64,000 nucleotides of DNA from Ananas comosus (Eukaryota; Streptophyta; Magnoliopsida; Poales; Bromeliaceae), in contig NC_033628.1 in assembly GCF_001540865.1 (NCBI RefSeq), positions 12,719,267 through 12,783,266 on the forward strand, in the 5' to 3' direction. Numbering within the stretch: position 1 is the stretch's first letter; each line of letters begins with the position of its first letter. The notes beneath the pieces are model-generated. The model was given only the letters and a program-made list of their open reading frames with translations. It had not been told where the DNA came from and made no database searches. Position numbers and translations under genes: made by a program. Positions 38,884 to 52,416 of this stretch are shown piece after piece.

Positions 38884-41726
38884 CCAATATATTTAGTTCA
38901 TGAATGGCATTAATTGCATTTTGCCTTAAGATTGCTTCTAGATTCTACATTAACTGGGGAGTCAAAAGTAACCATGAGTGATCCGTAAATTGCTCCACTT
39001 TTACAGTGTGGAATTACTTTTCACATGCCAATGATTTTTACATGCCATTACTTTTTACTCTGTTAGCTATGAATTAATCTTCGTCTTTTTAGCGCCATCG
39101 AAGGTTCTTACACATGCATATTTAAGAGGGCGACACCGCAAATTTAAGTGATAATGAAACCTTACAAGTTTTAATTCACACTAGTTCCTCTTTTTTTTTT
39201 TTTGCCAAATGATGTGTAGGCTCAATTATAGTCCTCTTCTTTTTTAGGTGGGTCTTAATCACTGGAACAAGCTTAATTTGAAGGATTAACCTAACTTATA
39301 ATGTACATATATATATATTATATTGGTGGTCTAATTAATATTACCTAACTGTCATATTAAGCCATTGTACCAATTAACCAAAAAAGCTAGTCAAATTAGA
39401 GCCTTTTTTTTTTTTGATGTCATGTTTGTAACTCCATATATAGAAAACTTTCAAAATCCAAGTCCTTTTTACCAGGAAAGAAAAGTTTTCTTTTCAGCTG
39501 AAAAAAAAATACATTTTTTCATTGGTTGTTTTGGGTCTTCTTTTTTTTTTTTTGTATAAATCAGGAGAATTACCAACATATTTTTATTTTTTTCTCTACA
39601 ATACAAGAATTGGTTCTTATCAGCAAAACACTAACTTTCACACCTAACTTGTGAAATGGAACTTGTATGGACATTGTAGGAGCAAGATCCAAAAGGATGA
39701 AAACAGTACTGCATGATATATTTTTTTCCCTTATTTGGGAGAGGGTTCTCTGGTGAGTAGATTTGCATTTACATGCAACCAAACAAGTGAGTGAGAATTA
39801 TTAATTGTGGGGTTGAATGGTTGTCCTAGGCAAAGATCCAAAGCTCATTGTAATGGGAGCTTATAGAGATCTCTTCTTTTTTTGTTTTAATCCACCAAGG
39901 AATCTTATGAAGTGGGGGTGTAATGGAGTGGTTTTGGCATCAAAATAGGTTAGGAAAAAAGAGAAAAAGAGAGAGGAGATAGAGGAGAAGTTGGGTGGGA
40001 GGAATGGCACTTTGAGGTATGTGGGCATCCTCTCTAGGAGAGCATGATGGTATTGGAAAGAGTGGTCATCATTTTCTAGAGCCATAAAGTAATGGTGATC
40101 TCAGGAGGACTTAGTATTTCTCACCAAGTCAATAATGGAGGGGGTTGCACCAGTCACAGTAAAAAGAAAGCAAGCCTAGGACTGGACAGCCTGAGAAAAA
40201 AAGAAAAAAAATTGTTCAAAGCTCAGTTTCTACTTTTCCTCTCAGTTGCTCTCTTTAATAGAATATTTACTTTAAAAAAAAAGCAAAAATTAGAACTTTG
40301 CTGTAGTGATTAACATAAAAAAAGGATTTAAAACAATAAGAACAGAAACTTCAATTGTTTACTTCTAATTTTGCAACATTGCATTTCTTGTAATTAATGG
40401 AGACTGTAGGATTCAGTTTTCTGATTTTACATAAGGGGAAAGTCCTTGTCACCATACAAATTAGTATACAGGTAACTTATGACCATAGAGATAAAAAGCA
40501 TCCATTTGTGGATCAATACACATCATAGGAGCACTTAATTGAGGATCTTAGATTTTTAACACAATAAAGGACAAGAGGGGGCAAAAAATAAGGCCATTTT
40601 ACACTTAGATGAACCTAACTAAAAGATGATGTGCTAGGTTGGGCTTCATTATCTCTATGCTCCTAATCCCCAAGTAAAAGTAGGATGTGGAAATGTTAGG
40701 TTCTATCATCTATGACCAACAAAACACAAAGAAAGAAAGAAAGAAAGAAAGAAAGAGACAAAGAAAAAGCCATGTGATCCTCCTTTAACTATTTCTCTTA
40801 ATGGCACATAAGCAAAATAAAGAAGATAAGCAGGGTTTTGTTGCTTAATAATACTAAATTAGTTGTGATGTGTTTATCTGGAAGGAGCAATGGTGCTTTT
40901 GAATATTGGCTGTGATGACGCGTGACACAGTGTGACATTGAAATGGGTTCGATTAGATCGATCCTAGCTAGTTAGTTAATTTGTTGTCATTAATATTAAT
41001 TACTTGCAATTCAAAGTAATTAAGGAGCACAAGTAGTAAACAGTAATAAAGAAATGAATGTTATTGCAAGGGTACGTCTACAGTATCGTACTAGAATCAA
41101 CAGTGGCATATGTGAGCAGGGCTCTGGAATGGTCCTTAATTAATTCCTATATGGGTCACACCAATGGGTCTCTCTCTAACACTTGGGTGAGCCCAAACAT
41201 TGTTCCTTCATTTGGTGTCATGCATCACATTCAAAAAATATGCCACACTTTTTAAAGGAGAGCACCTCGATCATCACTAGCTAGGTGTCACACTCAGAGG
41301 TTGTGGGGATAAGAACAAGATTACTTCCATAGTCCACCACGATAGTCGTGGATCGCAAGTTGATCTGCACTCCTTCATCATCGTATTATTTCTTTTTTAA
41401 ATCTTGATCAACCATTAACGCGTAAAAATGTAAATAATAAACCAATTTGGTCAAGGTAATGAGAAAGAGATCTAGAGAGGTGTGGGTTTCTGATCATGAC
41501 ATGATCCCTTCAATCTCCACTTAATAATTATAAAAAGAGAGTAAACATGCATAAAGCATTAAGGCATGTGATAGGGAGTTTTGGAGGACCTGCATGTACA
41601 AAGGCAGGCTCTTCACAATGCTGGGAAGAAAACAAGGCTAGCTGTGATCACCCCAACTAATACCCATTTGGGAGGGCGCGCAGTACCCATGCCAGTAGGG
41701 CATGCATGAGGGGTAAATGTCAGATC
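37137..41726. other. ALG8 promoter and gene-poor region
   Basis: 37137-37640 is GC-rich promoter DNA; its segment at about 37440-37540 weakly resembles the repeat at 41750-41900. 37845-37925 looks like a tiny element bounded by CCTGTTTAGA and TCTTAAACAGG. The remainder is AT-rich with homopolymer T/A tracts, (TA)n at about 38851-38872 and (AAAG)n at about 40727-40757. No protein-coding exon is supported. Confidence 0.45.
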
Positions 41727-42002
41727 ATAATAACAGTTCGAGCTATTAGAAAAATACAATCAATTCACTTAAAATGTGCAAAGACAGCGCTCACAGGTTT
41801 CGATTATAATTCGGCCCAATCAACCTCATATTGCCGCTTCGAATATGATTCGGCCTAATCCGACCTTTTGCCGTTTCGAACGTTACGCGTTTTAATCTGA
41901 CCTCCTAGTACAAGATAGAATGCTGGACCTTTTAAACTAACAATATAAAAAAAGAATGTAACTTGTGAAGCCCAAAGGCACTAATGGTGGCAAAGTGAGT
42001 TA

Positions 42003-42040
<38 letters not shown>

Positions 42041-42523
42041 GTCAGTGTGGGGGGGAATGGGGATGTGTGCAAGGTGGTGGGTGAGGAGAGCAACAAATAT
42101 TATTAAGAGTGGAGGCAAAGGAAAGGAACANATAATAACAGTTCGAGCTATTAGAAAAATACAATCAATTCACTTAAAATGTGCAAAGACAGCGCTCACA
42201 GGTTTCAATTATAATTCGGCCCAATCAACCTCATATTGCGGCTTCGAATATGATTCGGCCTAATCCGACCTTTTGCCGTTTCGAACGTTACGCGTTTTAA
42301 CCTGACCTCCTAGTACAAGATAGAATGCTGGATCTTTTAAACCAACAATATAAAAAAAGAATGTAAGTTGTGAAGCCCAAAGGCACTAATGGTGGCAAAG
42401 TGAGTTAGGTGAGAGAGAGAGAGAGGGGGAAATGTCAGTGTGGGGGGGAATGGGGATGTGTGCAAGGTGGTGGGTGAGGAGAGCAACAAATATTATTAAG
42501 AGTGGAGGCAAAGGAAAGGAACA
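41727..42523. repeat. Direct duplication flanking a single-N gap
   Basis: 41727-42130 and 42132-42523 are near-identical direct copies (both start ATAATAACAGTTCGAGCTAT and end near GAAAGGAACA) separated by one N at 42131. They differ by a handful of SNPs and by GA-microsatellite length (long at about 42007-42036, short at about 42413-42424). The mix of SNPs and SSR length change looks like two alleles placed in series. Confidence 0.92.
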
Positions 42524-45500
42524 CTGACACCCCTTTTGCTTTGGTGTTTGTACTAACCAAGGAAGAAGAGATGGATCTCTCTGATAATAATTCTGGTTTG
42601 GTGCAGTGGGAGGAGGGCATAGGAAAAAATCAAGGTGTGAAAATTCATACATGTTTTGACCCATTGGCACCACTCTGTGACCCAAACATAATTTGCTTGG
42701 ACCTGGTCCACTCAATCTCGCGCGAGGCATTTAAAACATAGATAATAAATCATCAGATATGATCTCTAACATTCAACACTCCTTTGTTACAGCACTATAT
42801 TTATGATGAATCTTTTGTACCGTAGCATCGCTCGTCAAAGCATCTCACCTGTCCCTAAAATCAAAAAATACGAAAAGGATTGATTGATCATGCATGTATC
42901 ACAACTTTTTGATATACTAGAGCATATGTCCGTGTACATTATTAGATTCTGAAACATATCACTATATATATGTACGTAGTTGAAGTTGAGTTTTAAAGAA
43001 CCGGTTCATGGTAGTCCAGGTCTACACAATAATTTCTCCTCTCTGAGCAAGCTCAGTCCAATGCTCATAAATATACCCATCTCTCTCTCTCTCTCTTTTC
43101 ACTTTCTTTCTCTTTCTAGGATACTATGCTCTCCCACTTTGTTCATATCTATTTGGGCTCTTCTCTCCCTTTCAAGCCACTGGAAAAATATTGATGGTGT
43201 GGTTGGATGTATAATGGGAACTGGCCTTCCTCTCTTTCCACTATTCTTTCATCAATTCCCATGACTATATTCATATTTTGGTACTTGAGATGTCACATGA
43301 CACTTGTGCACAAGGCCCCCTCTTTGAGCAATGGTTGTAAGCTTTATGAAGGGTGATGAAACATTGGCTTTGGCCATTGGAGGTGTCTTTTACTATTGAC
43401 ATGTCAATTAATGAAACTTGCTGCTAGTGTTAGCTAATTCATATCATACACATATATGGGTGACAAGAGAAAAAGCAAGTAACCTTATTTCTTTTTTAGG
43501 ATATTGGTTGCTTGATGTATATTTTCATTTTAAATGTGTCACATGACTCTAGTGGTCCGAGCAAATCTTGTAGGTTTGTGAGCAATAACATATCAAATGA
43601 TACGATGTGTTAGATTTAAAGTTGTGAATTTTTTAATTTCCCCCCTCATTTTCCATACCGAATTAGTCAATTATTACGAAGCAGTGTCTGCTAAGTGATT
43701 TTATTCAAATTGAATATGATGAAGAGAAGAGAAAAATATTACCCTTTTTTTAATCCAAGAAACAGTAAATAGTGGAGGAAATTAAATTAGCTAGCTTTTG
43801 TTTCCAAAAAATAAGATTTTACATAAAACAAAAAGTTTGGAAGCAGTGGTGGCACCATATGTGCCTATTGTACATATTTAATTAGTTCTCTTGATTGAAC
43901 CTTTCCTTTTTTTTTACATGGAGATGACATATTGACACATAATTAAAGGGGAGGAAAAAAAAAATAAAGTAATAAAAAAAATAAAAGGTGCCCACTACCC
44001 ATGAAATGTGCCGGGTAATTTGACTTGCTCCCACTGTGGGAATCCACATGCAAAGACTAGGGATTAAACAACAAGTTAAGTAGGGCAATTCATAGGGAGA
44101 TAAATAGGGGAGATTGTCACTTATTGCCATGTTTCATGTGGGGTAATAATAATAAGTTGAAAAAAGATTCTACAAAGTTCCTGATATGTAATGAAACTAT
44201 TTATATATTATTTGTGTACTCACCAAGATGTGAGATGGAACATGTATAACATGGCAGATCCTTGGTGTGCAAGAAAGACCCAAGAAAAGAGGCAAAGTCA
44301 CTGCACTGTACCAAGCTGAGTTGTTCATGCATAGTTTCACATCTACTCATGATCATGTCTCTCTTAGTAGGCACCTTGGACTTGACATTTCTAACATATA
44401 CTTTTACCTCCCTCACAACTCCTTAAAAGATAATAATAATAAAAGAAAAATTTACAGAATAGTTTTACCATGACTCGGAAGGAGGTAGCTTCTCCTTGAA
44501 GCTAGAGCCAGGTGTTCCAGGTGAAAATTTTGTAGCTATATAAAGAGAATTTAACCAGTTGTAGAGTAAAATTTGAAGCTTCACTTTAAAATTTTAAAGT
44601 TAGAAACTTTTCTGATGAAAAGTTATTACATAAATTTTATTCAAATCGCTTTATTCAAACAACATATATGTATAATCATAACGCAGCTGCGGCAACGACA
44701 TCAAACAATGTTAAAAATTTATGGTTCTCACTAAAATTATGAAGGAAAAAAAAAACAGCTTCCACAACGTATATTCACAATTATCAATACATATTTCTAT
44801 TATGTGTAAGTTAGTGGAACGAAAAAAAAAAAATTCTGACAAAATAAAAAGAAATTTACTTCAAAATTACTTTTTTTTGGAGAAATAAATTTACCGTACT
44901 AGATCAAAACAGTTTGGTGTGATAAAAAGTTGAATGAGAATTTTCTTAATCAATTTGCTTCCAAATGGAGAATTAATGAATGTCACGCACATTCCAAAAT
45001 ATAATCATGGCTAAGAAGAAGTATGATAAGGACAAATATACCAAAAATGACTTTATTTCTCTTATAATTTGGACCACTTCTACTTTTTCATATATAATTT
45101 ATTAGGAGCTGATTAATTCATATGATACGAAAATGAAAGATTCTAATATTTATAGCATTGTTTTTTTTTTTTCTTTGATTATATTATCCAATTAAGCAGG
45201 TTTTCTACTTGCCATGTATTATACAATCAAAATACATATATGTCATTATTACTTGTCCCTTTAATTTCATTAATTTTATAATATATTTATTTGATAGGTG
45301 GTAGTGCATACGTAAGTGGCACGTTAGCTAGTGTGTCACACTCGAGCCTTGCGAATATTATGTTGCCTATTCGAGTTGTTCTATAACGTATACAATGATG
45401 CTATATATGTATATATATATATAGATGCATTTATATAAATATATATACAACGCTTAATTTTTGCGTTAAGTAAAATGTAGGTATTATTGAATATTGTTTA

Positions 45501-46221
45501 CCATCAAAAGCAATTAACTAAGCGACGCGATAAAATATACGATGCATCATTCTTAAGTTAAGTATAAGAATATATATATATATATATTACACCATTTGTC
45601 CATAAATTATCTTGCAAATTTGTTAGTACAGTTGTGCATATATGTATTATTTAAAAAAACTGTCGAGATTTGAATGAATACAACATATATATTTGATAGT
45701 TTTTTAGCACTACAAGCTAATAAATTGAGGTTTAAGGAATAAAATCCAAACAATATTTTAAAATCTTTGGTTATTATTCATCCTATATGTAATTAGTGTT
45801 ACTTAACGCATATATGGTAACACCGTAAATATAAATGGATTCTATTTAATATATATATATAAACATTAACAGGGTAAACTTGTGACATGGCATTAATTGA
45901 TAGGGATAATTTTCACCTAGGGGTATTGTTGTCATTATATCCTCTTTTTTTATATAATAGATTGATGTTTAGGAATACAAATATTGACCTATACTAAATT
46001 TTTTTCTTTCCATGGAATGGATCGTCTCATATATCATTATAAAATTTGAACCGCGGTAACGGTCGAAAATGGTCCACTTAGTGGGTGCTGCTCCCGGTGT
46101 AGCCAAAATGGCAGGTGATCCTTCAATATATATGAGGTGATGAATAAACTTTGAATGAACTCGAAAACGAACCAAGCCATTTCACATTTGGCCCATCCAT
46201 TCATCTGGAAGAGATTAATTT
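42524..46221. other. Gene-poor AT-rich region
   Basis: Apart from CT-rich tracts near 43080-43120 and AT-rich tracts near 45400-45600, I see no exon, RNA gene or bounded element that I can support. Confidence 0.4.
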
Positions 46222-46620
46222 AAGAGGAGTAAACTTTAAATACCACCTCTGTAATTTTGTACTTTCTCACTTTAATATTATTTGGTTTAAAGCGTGTCAC
46301 TTTAGTATCCTATGATTTTTATTTTTCGCTTTCCGTCAGTACTTCATTAAATCATATACAAAAAACATCAGATACTCCATTTATGATTTATCGAATATTT
46401 ACTTTAGTATCATGTGATTTACCAATTTTTTATTTTAATATTTTGTGATTTTAATTTTGTCACTGATTTAAAGGAAAAATTAACGGAAGGGATAAAAGAA
46501 AGAAAAAAATAAAATCACAGAGTACTTAAGTGAGGCATTTTAAACTATATGATACTAAAAAAGACAAAACGCAAAACCACAAGAAATTAAGGTATTTGAA
46601 GTTTTTTCATTTAAAGGAGA
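46222..46620. mobile_element. Foldback/MITE-like element, diverged copy
   Basis: The left end GGAGTAAACTTTAAATACC is complementary to the right end GGTATTTGAAGTTTTTTCAT. The interior carries the same ACTTTAGTAT(C)..TG.GATTT and TTTAAA modules as the element at 61121-61562 in diverged form. It has no coding capacity. Confidence 0.65.
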
Positions 46621-46969
46621 GCATTTTACACATCGTAGAATATAGAAAGATCATATCTCAACAGTTAATTTATCACTTTTTAAGAATAATAATATAAATA
46701 ATTAATTTTATTTCGTCTGTGCACCCTTCACAGAATCCAACTCATGAAAGGGACACACAAATAAAATGAAATATAACGCTTAATCGCGACGTATACTCAA
46801 CCATTCAAATTGTGCCTTCGATATGTATTTATTGTTACTTATATACTTAAAAGTTTGTATAAATCTTACTTCGTCTTCATCCAAAAGTCAATTTTATCAT
46901 ACTAATCTTTTCAATCTGTTATAATTATTATTAAAATTTTGAAAAGTGTTTAAATATTTAGAGAGAGTT

Positions 46970-47391
46970 AAAGAGTGTCGCTAGGTATATAGTGACAGTT
47001 AAAGAGTGTCGCTATAATCTAAAAGAGTGCTGCTAATTTACCAACACTTATTTAAGCATTTAGCAACCGCCGAAACTCTATCTCGTTGGCTGCAGTGGCG
47101 GAGGAGGACGACAGGAAAGGCTCTTCGTTTAGAATTTCAGTGGATTGAGTGAAGAGAGAAAAAAGATGGTAATTAATTTTTCTTTTCTTTTTTCTTTTTT
47201 GTTTGTAATCGGGCCAAATGGACTGGGTGTGGTGGGTTGAGTAGAGTAATCTTTTATTTTTAGTTGGATTGGACTTTATATTTAGGCATTAGTATATGTT
47301 TTTTTAAGTTTTAGAATAAATGGGACACTTACTCAAAAGTGTCCCAAACATGTGTCCCTATAATCTAATTCTGTTGTAGTGAATGATTCGA
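46970..47391. mobile_element. Possible non-autonomous CACTA element, right terminus
   Basis: The right end reads TCTGTTGTAGTG, the reverse complement of CACTACAACAGA, which fits a CACTA-type TIR. It is preceded by subterminal GGGACAC/GTGTCCC repeats. About 400 bp to the left are related GAGTGTCGCTATAATCT motifs. I cannot see an intact left CACTA end, so the element may be truncated. Confidence 0.45.
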
Positions 47392-47598
47392 GATTTACAA
47401 GTAACGGTTCCCATATTTATTATTATTATTTCACTGGACTCCAACCCACAACAACCACTTTTAAAGATGCATGCTATTGTCATGCGCATGATAGATATTT
47501 TTCTAAGATGCAAACTATTATCCTGTAATTGCAGATTAGGGTGATGATTCAATAATTCGAGAAGAACCTAGACCATCTCCCTAGCTACTATTATATTT

Positions 47599-47636
<38 letters not shown>

Positions 47637-50600
47637 TTGTCACAGATAATTATATATATTGATATATATAGATATAGAAAAGTAAATTATTTTGCATAAA
47701 ATTTAGTGTCATATTTATGTAAGAATAAGTACAAATGCAGAGAACCGTCAACCACGCAATTACCCGAAGCTATCTACTGTCACAAAGGACAAATTCAAGG
47801 CAAAGTCCATGGAGAATTAATGGCGAAAAAGAAAAAAAACGAAATGCTAAAGGTGAAAGAGGCAACTAATTAATGTGAGAGGCTAGTAATTGATATTAAT
47901 TCTGATTTATTTTTTATTAGATTAATTTTATAGAGAATATCAGTAATCAGTAATCAAAACTAATCTGCATTTGATTTCTGCATTTAATTTTGTAGGAAAA
48001 AGATGAAAAATAGGGAAGGACTCTTTTTTTTTATTATTAAGAAATACTATTTCTACGCTCAAAAGTGAGGTATAAATTTACATTTTTAATATAAAATAAA
48101 TAGTTGATAAAGCTTAGTGAAGAGATATTAACCTTTGGACAGATAAAATATATATAAGATTCACACCCTTTTTTTTATGTATAGATTTAATTATTCTTTG
48201 GTGAATTTAATTTATACAAAATTTATATGAGTTATAGTCCCTTTTGACTTAACTATTCGACTTTTCAAAAATTTTGATTTTACTACTTAGTCTTTCAGTT
48301 GTTTGATTTGAGCGAATCAACCGCACTTTGACTTTAAAATCTGAATACGCTGTTTATTTTCACAAGTTTAGTTAGTATATATTACATACAATTCTCACAA
48401 CTATAAATTCATCAAAATAAGTGAATAACTTAAAATTTGAAGTCCAAATGCTGCGTTAACAGACAAATCAAGCAAATTAAAAAATTAGATAGAAAAATTA
48501 AAATTTTAAAAAAATCAAATAGTCAATTCAAAATATTCTATAATTCAGATAAATTCTATATATACAGTTTTACCTTTTTTTTTTTTTTTTCCTTCTGATC
48601 CACCGGATAAGAACATGACTTTAGAATCAAAATGTTATTATATTTTCACATGAATTATTATTATTATTTACATGCGTATGAATATAAAATATTTACTGAT
48701 GTGAGCAAGTAGAGGTAACTATCTAAATAGAGAAGGGGGTATATAGATAGGTATGAATATAAATGGAAGAGGCCATATGCCCCATCACACTCTTATGGCC
48801 GCGCAGGAGATTTAATAGGAGGGAACCCCACCACCCCCCTCTGTGGGGTCCAAAATCTCCCAAGAAATGCGTGATGATGCATTGTTCTCTTTCCCCCTTT
48901 CTCTTTTCCCATCCTTCTTTTCCTCTTTATTTCAATCACCTATATCAATTCTCTATTGTTTTAATTTCTCTCCTCTATTACGGATACAGATACGGATATT
49001 AAATAGAATAAGATCCTTGCTAACTTTTCGGGTTCTAGTGTGTTACAGTAGCCAAGTTAATTACGATATTTTGAAAAGTTTGGCGAAACAAACACGTCCC
49101 TTTACACGAATTTCAGATGATGCTCTGCAGATCCGACCCGTGAACATCCCTACAACACAAGAGTACGTACCAGCTCCACTTTGAATGCGGAGATAAAACC
49201 AAGCGATGGAATGATTCGAACCTGTATATATGAGTAGTGTGGTGTGTTGCGATGCGGTGCGTGTCACAACATCTCCCTCCCTTTGGAAGTTAATAATTAG
49301 TCCTGCAAAGGGACCCCCCCTTGTTGAAAAGAATCACATGCTCCCCCCTCGACCCTTTTCACTCACTACGCATTCTTGTGAAAAATATAAAAGAGATTTG
49401 AGCCCCCCCACTTTTGCCCTTCCTTTGTCCACACTTTAATGTTTGGGGTGGGAATCAAAGACACCCCTTTCCATTTTTTTGTTTTTCTCTTTATTTTTTT
49501 GTTTTTGTCCTTCCACATGATCTTGCGTTGAAGTTGCGATTGTTCCATCACGTCTTAATTTCTTATTTTCCACGGATTTAATGGACCGTGATTGCGGTGG
49601 AGCAAAGTGTATAGTTTTGAGTAATTAAATTGAAACGAGATATATAGCTATTAATTATTAAGTGGATGAACCCTTTCAAAGAGAGATTAAAAATTGGATT
49701 AGGATTCCTTCAATATTATAAATAGGAACTTTTATATTGCTAAGCTCGTACAGTATTATTGTAACCCTATATAAAAATTGTCCTTCGAATAATTTATTTA
49801 GAAAAGTTTAATTTAACCTAGGCGGTGAAAGAATCACCGTTTGGCTCGAAATATATACATCTTTAGCAGTTCGGATATAGAAAAAAATATATATATATAC
49901 AGGTAGGTGAATATAGTGAGTAATTCACCGTTTTAGTCTAATTTAAAAATAAAAATTTCGGATACCTATAGTTATAATTAAAAACTTTTATAGACTTATC
50001 AAAAAGCTCTATGTAAATAGGGTCCAATTAATATTATAAGAAATAGAGCCTCTTGCTCATATTTAAATTTTTAAACAAAATTATGATACTACGATTGAGT
50101 TTGATCGCTGCAAACATGACTTAAAATCGCGACCTCCTCCTATGAGAAGTAAGGATCAATGAACGGCACGATTATTGAAACACGACTTGAAATCGTGACC
50201 TCCTCATCCTCTGAGAAGTAAGGATCGATGAACGGCATGATTATTGTTGTGCTTGCGCGCATTATGCAATTTAATTTTTGTGCATAAATATATGAAGTAC
50301 CTGTGGTCAAGCCAACCAATGCTTATTGTTGTGCATTATGTACATGGATGTGACTTTAAATCTAAGAATATACTCAAATTGCAATAATTTCCATTTGGAA
50401 ACAATGTACGACACGCAAGTCCCCTTGAATAGTTGCCGATCGATTTCTCATGTCGCGATTAATTACTTATTATACTTAATTAATAAGCTCACCACCTTCA
50501 ATTAAAACTAAGTATTTATTATCTCTGTAGCTAATATCTCTTAAAATTTGAGCGCAAAAGAATAAAGTAAAATAAAAACCAGCAATGTTATGAATTAGTT

Positions 50601-52416
50601 GCTTGAGAATAATCTGAGTCAATCAAAGGAAACAATAATTAAGCAGCAACAAAAATTCTCTACAAATATTCAGCTATTAAAAAATATATATACCTATTCT
50701 TTTGCTTTGGGGTTATGTATGTGGTGATGTGAATAATTCCTACTTGTAAACATGCAAACAATGAAAGATTGAAAACAAATAAAAACCATCAAATTACGAT
50801 GCTCGACTTTAATAGCAATATTCTATTCTATGTCCTAGCTAATACATTATCAACTTTGTCCTCATCTATGTATGCTCACAATAATAAGTCATCTAATTGG
50901 AAGCAACTAGTAAACCTAAGGATAACACATATAAAGAACATGATATTCATGTTGAATTTATTATTATTTTTTCTTTATTCTAGATGGACCCAGAAAGATT
51001 AATTACTCTGCTGCATTTTAGTCAATTTATGTAACCTATTCCAATTAAAGAAACCTTGATGATTCAAACAATGTGCCTCACAACTAATTATACGCAAGAT
51101 TAGGTTGAGGGGCTTAATCTTTGTTGTTGGTTTCCTAAGATAAGGAGAGAATGAATAGAGGGGGCAGTTGGGATGATACAACAAAGACTTAAAACCCACG
51201 GGAGAATCCAAAACAAATCTCGATATTTTTTTTTTAATTTAAAAGGAGAAAACTAATGTAGTTATCTCAAATTCAATTTAAAACTCGAATTCCAATCCAA
51301 ACTCGAATTCGAGAAAATCTTTGATCAAGTGTCTAGGATCCAAGAGTAGATCACAACATCAAATCCATGCATGAAACTCCCAACATGCATGTTACAATTT
51401 CATTTGTCCTTAGTTAATCTTTTAGCTCAAAATAACCATGCATATATAGAGAATAAATTAAGAAAAGTAGATTATATATACACATATATATGTTGGAGAG
51501 ACAAGTCATAGATGGTAATCCAAGTTGTTGTAGAAGCTTAAGATATAAACTGTATTAAAGTAAAAAATTAAGTTAAAAAAAAAAGAGAATCCAAGTTATA
51601 ATTACGTAGAAAACTCGAGAACGACACGTACACGTACGTTTGCGTTGGTTTTTACCCGAGATGCGATCCGTCACCCCCAAATGCAGTTCAACTGTTACCA
51701 CATGTACGTATCACCACACGGCTCACGTATAATCCACCTTCTAAGGATAAGTGGTTTAATTATTCAAACCCCGATCATCGAAAACGCCCCTCCTAATCCT
51801 CTGGATAAATTAATTGCATAATAAATAATGCATAATAACGTGGTTCTTGTATATATATATATATATTGCACTAAGATACCTTAGATCTCGAACTTTTAAT
51901 AGCAGAGCGAGAGATAATAGGTGCAGGATGTAAGTTTGGGATAGTACAGGGACTAGAATGCAAATTTATCCTACTCATATTTTTTTTAAAAATTTTTTTT
52001 TTTAAATTTTTTTTTTCTTCGTCGTCGCAGAGTGTGCGCGATAAGTGTGTGCGAAGGAGCATAAGAAGGCCGTTCTTTGGACTGATTCGTTCGTATCGAC
52101 CGCGACTCTCTCTCTCTCTCTCATCTCTCTCATCTCTCTTCTCTCTCCTCTCTCTCTCCTTCGCCTCCTTTTATTTCTACTCCTCTACGTCGAAATCGCT
52201 GGGTGATACAACGGAGGAGATCGAACGCACGCACACGCTTAACGCTTAGAAGCTTTCTTTGGCCTTGCCTAGCTTTGATTCCACATCCCCCACCTGTTTC
52301 TTTCTCCTTTATTCTCCCCCTTCCTCCTTCTCTCTCTCTCTTCGACGAATCCGCCACAACCCCCTCTCTCTCTCTTTCTCTCTGTCTATATCTCTCGCTC
52401 TGCTTGGAATCCGCCA
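47392..52416. other. Gene-poor region and leader of the BOI-type gene
   Basis: AT-rich DNA with a (CA)n(TA)n microsatellite at about 47601-47636 and a diverged tandem duplication at about 50110-50245 (units with CGTGACCTCCTC and AGTAAGGATCGATGAACGGC). 52020-52416 is CT-rich, the probable 5' leader of the RING gene beginning at 52417. Short open frames here show no known protein. Confidence 0.45.
50110..50245. repeat. Diverged tandem duplication, two units of about 65 bp
   Basis: ACTT(A/G)AAATCG(C/T)GACCTCCTC...GAGAAGTAAGGATC(A/G)ATGAACGGCA(C/T)GATTATTG occurs twice in succession with a few differences. Confidence 0.8.

Noticed and set aside
42039..42263. A plus-strand open frame running across the N at 42131
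   Set aside because: It spans an assembly gap between two copies of the same sequence, so it cannot be a real contiguous frame.
43080..43264. Possible microRNA precursor (short complementary ATGGGAA / TTCCCAT)
   Set aside because: Only about seven bases pair at a reasonable distance; no mature miRNA sequence that I know is present.
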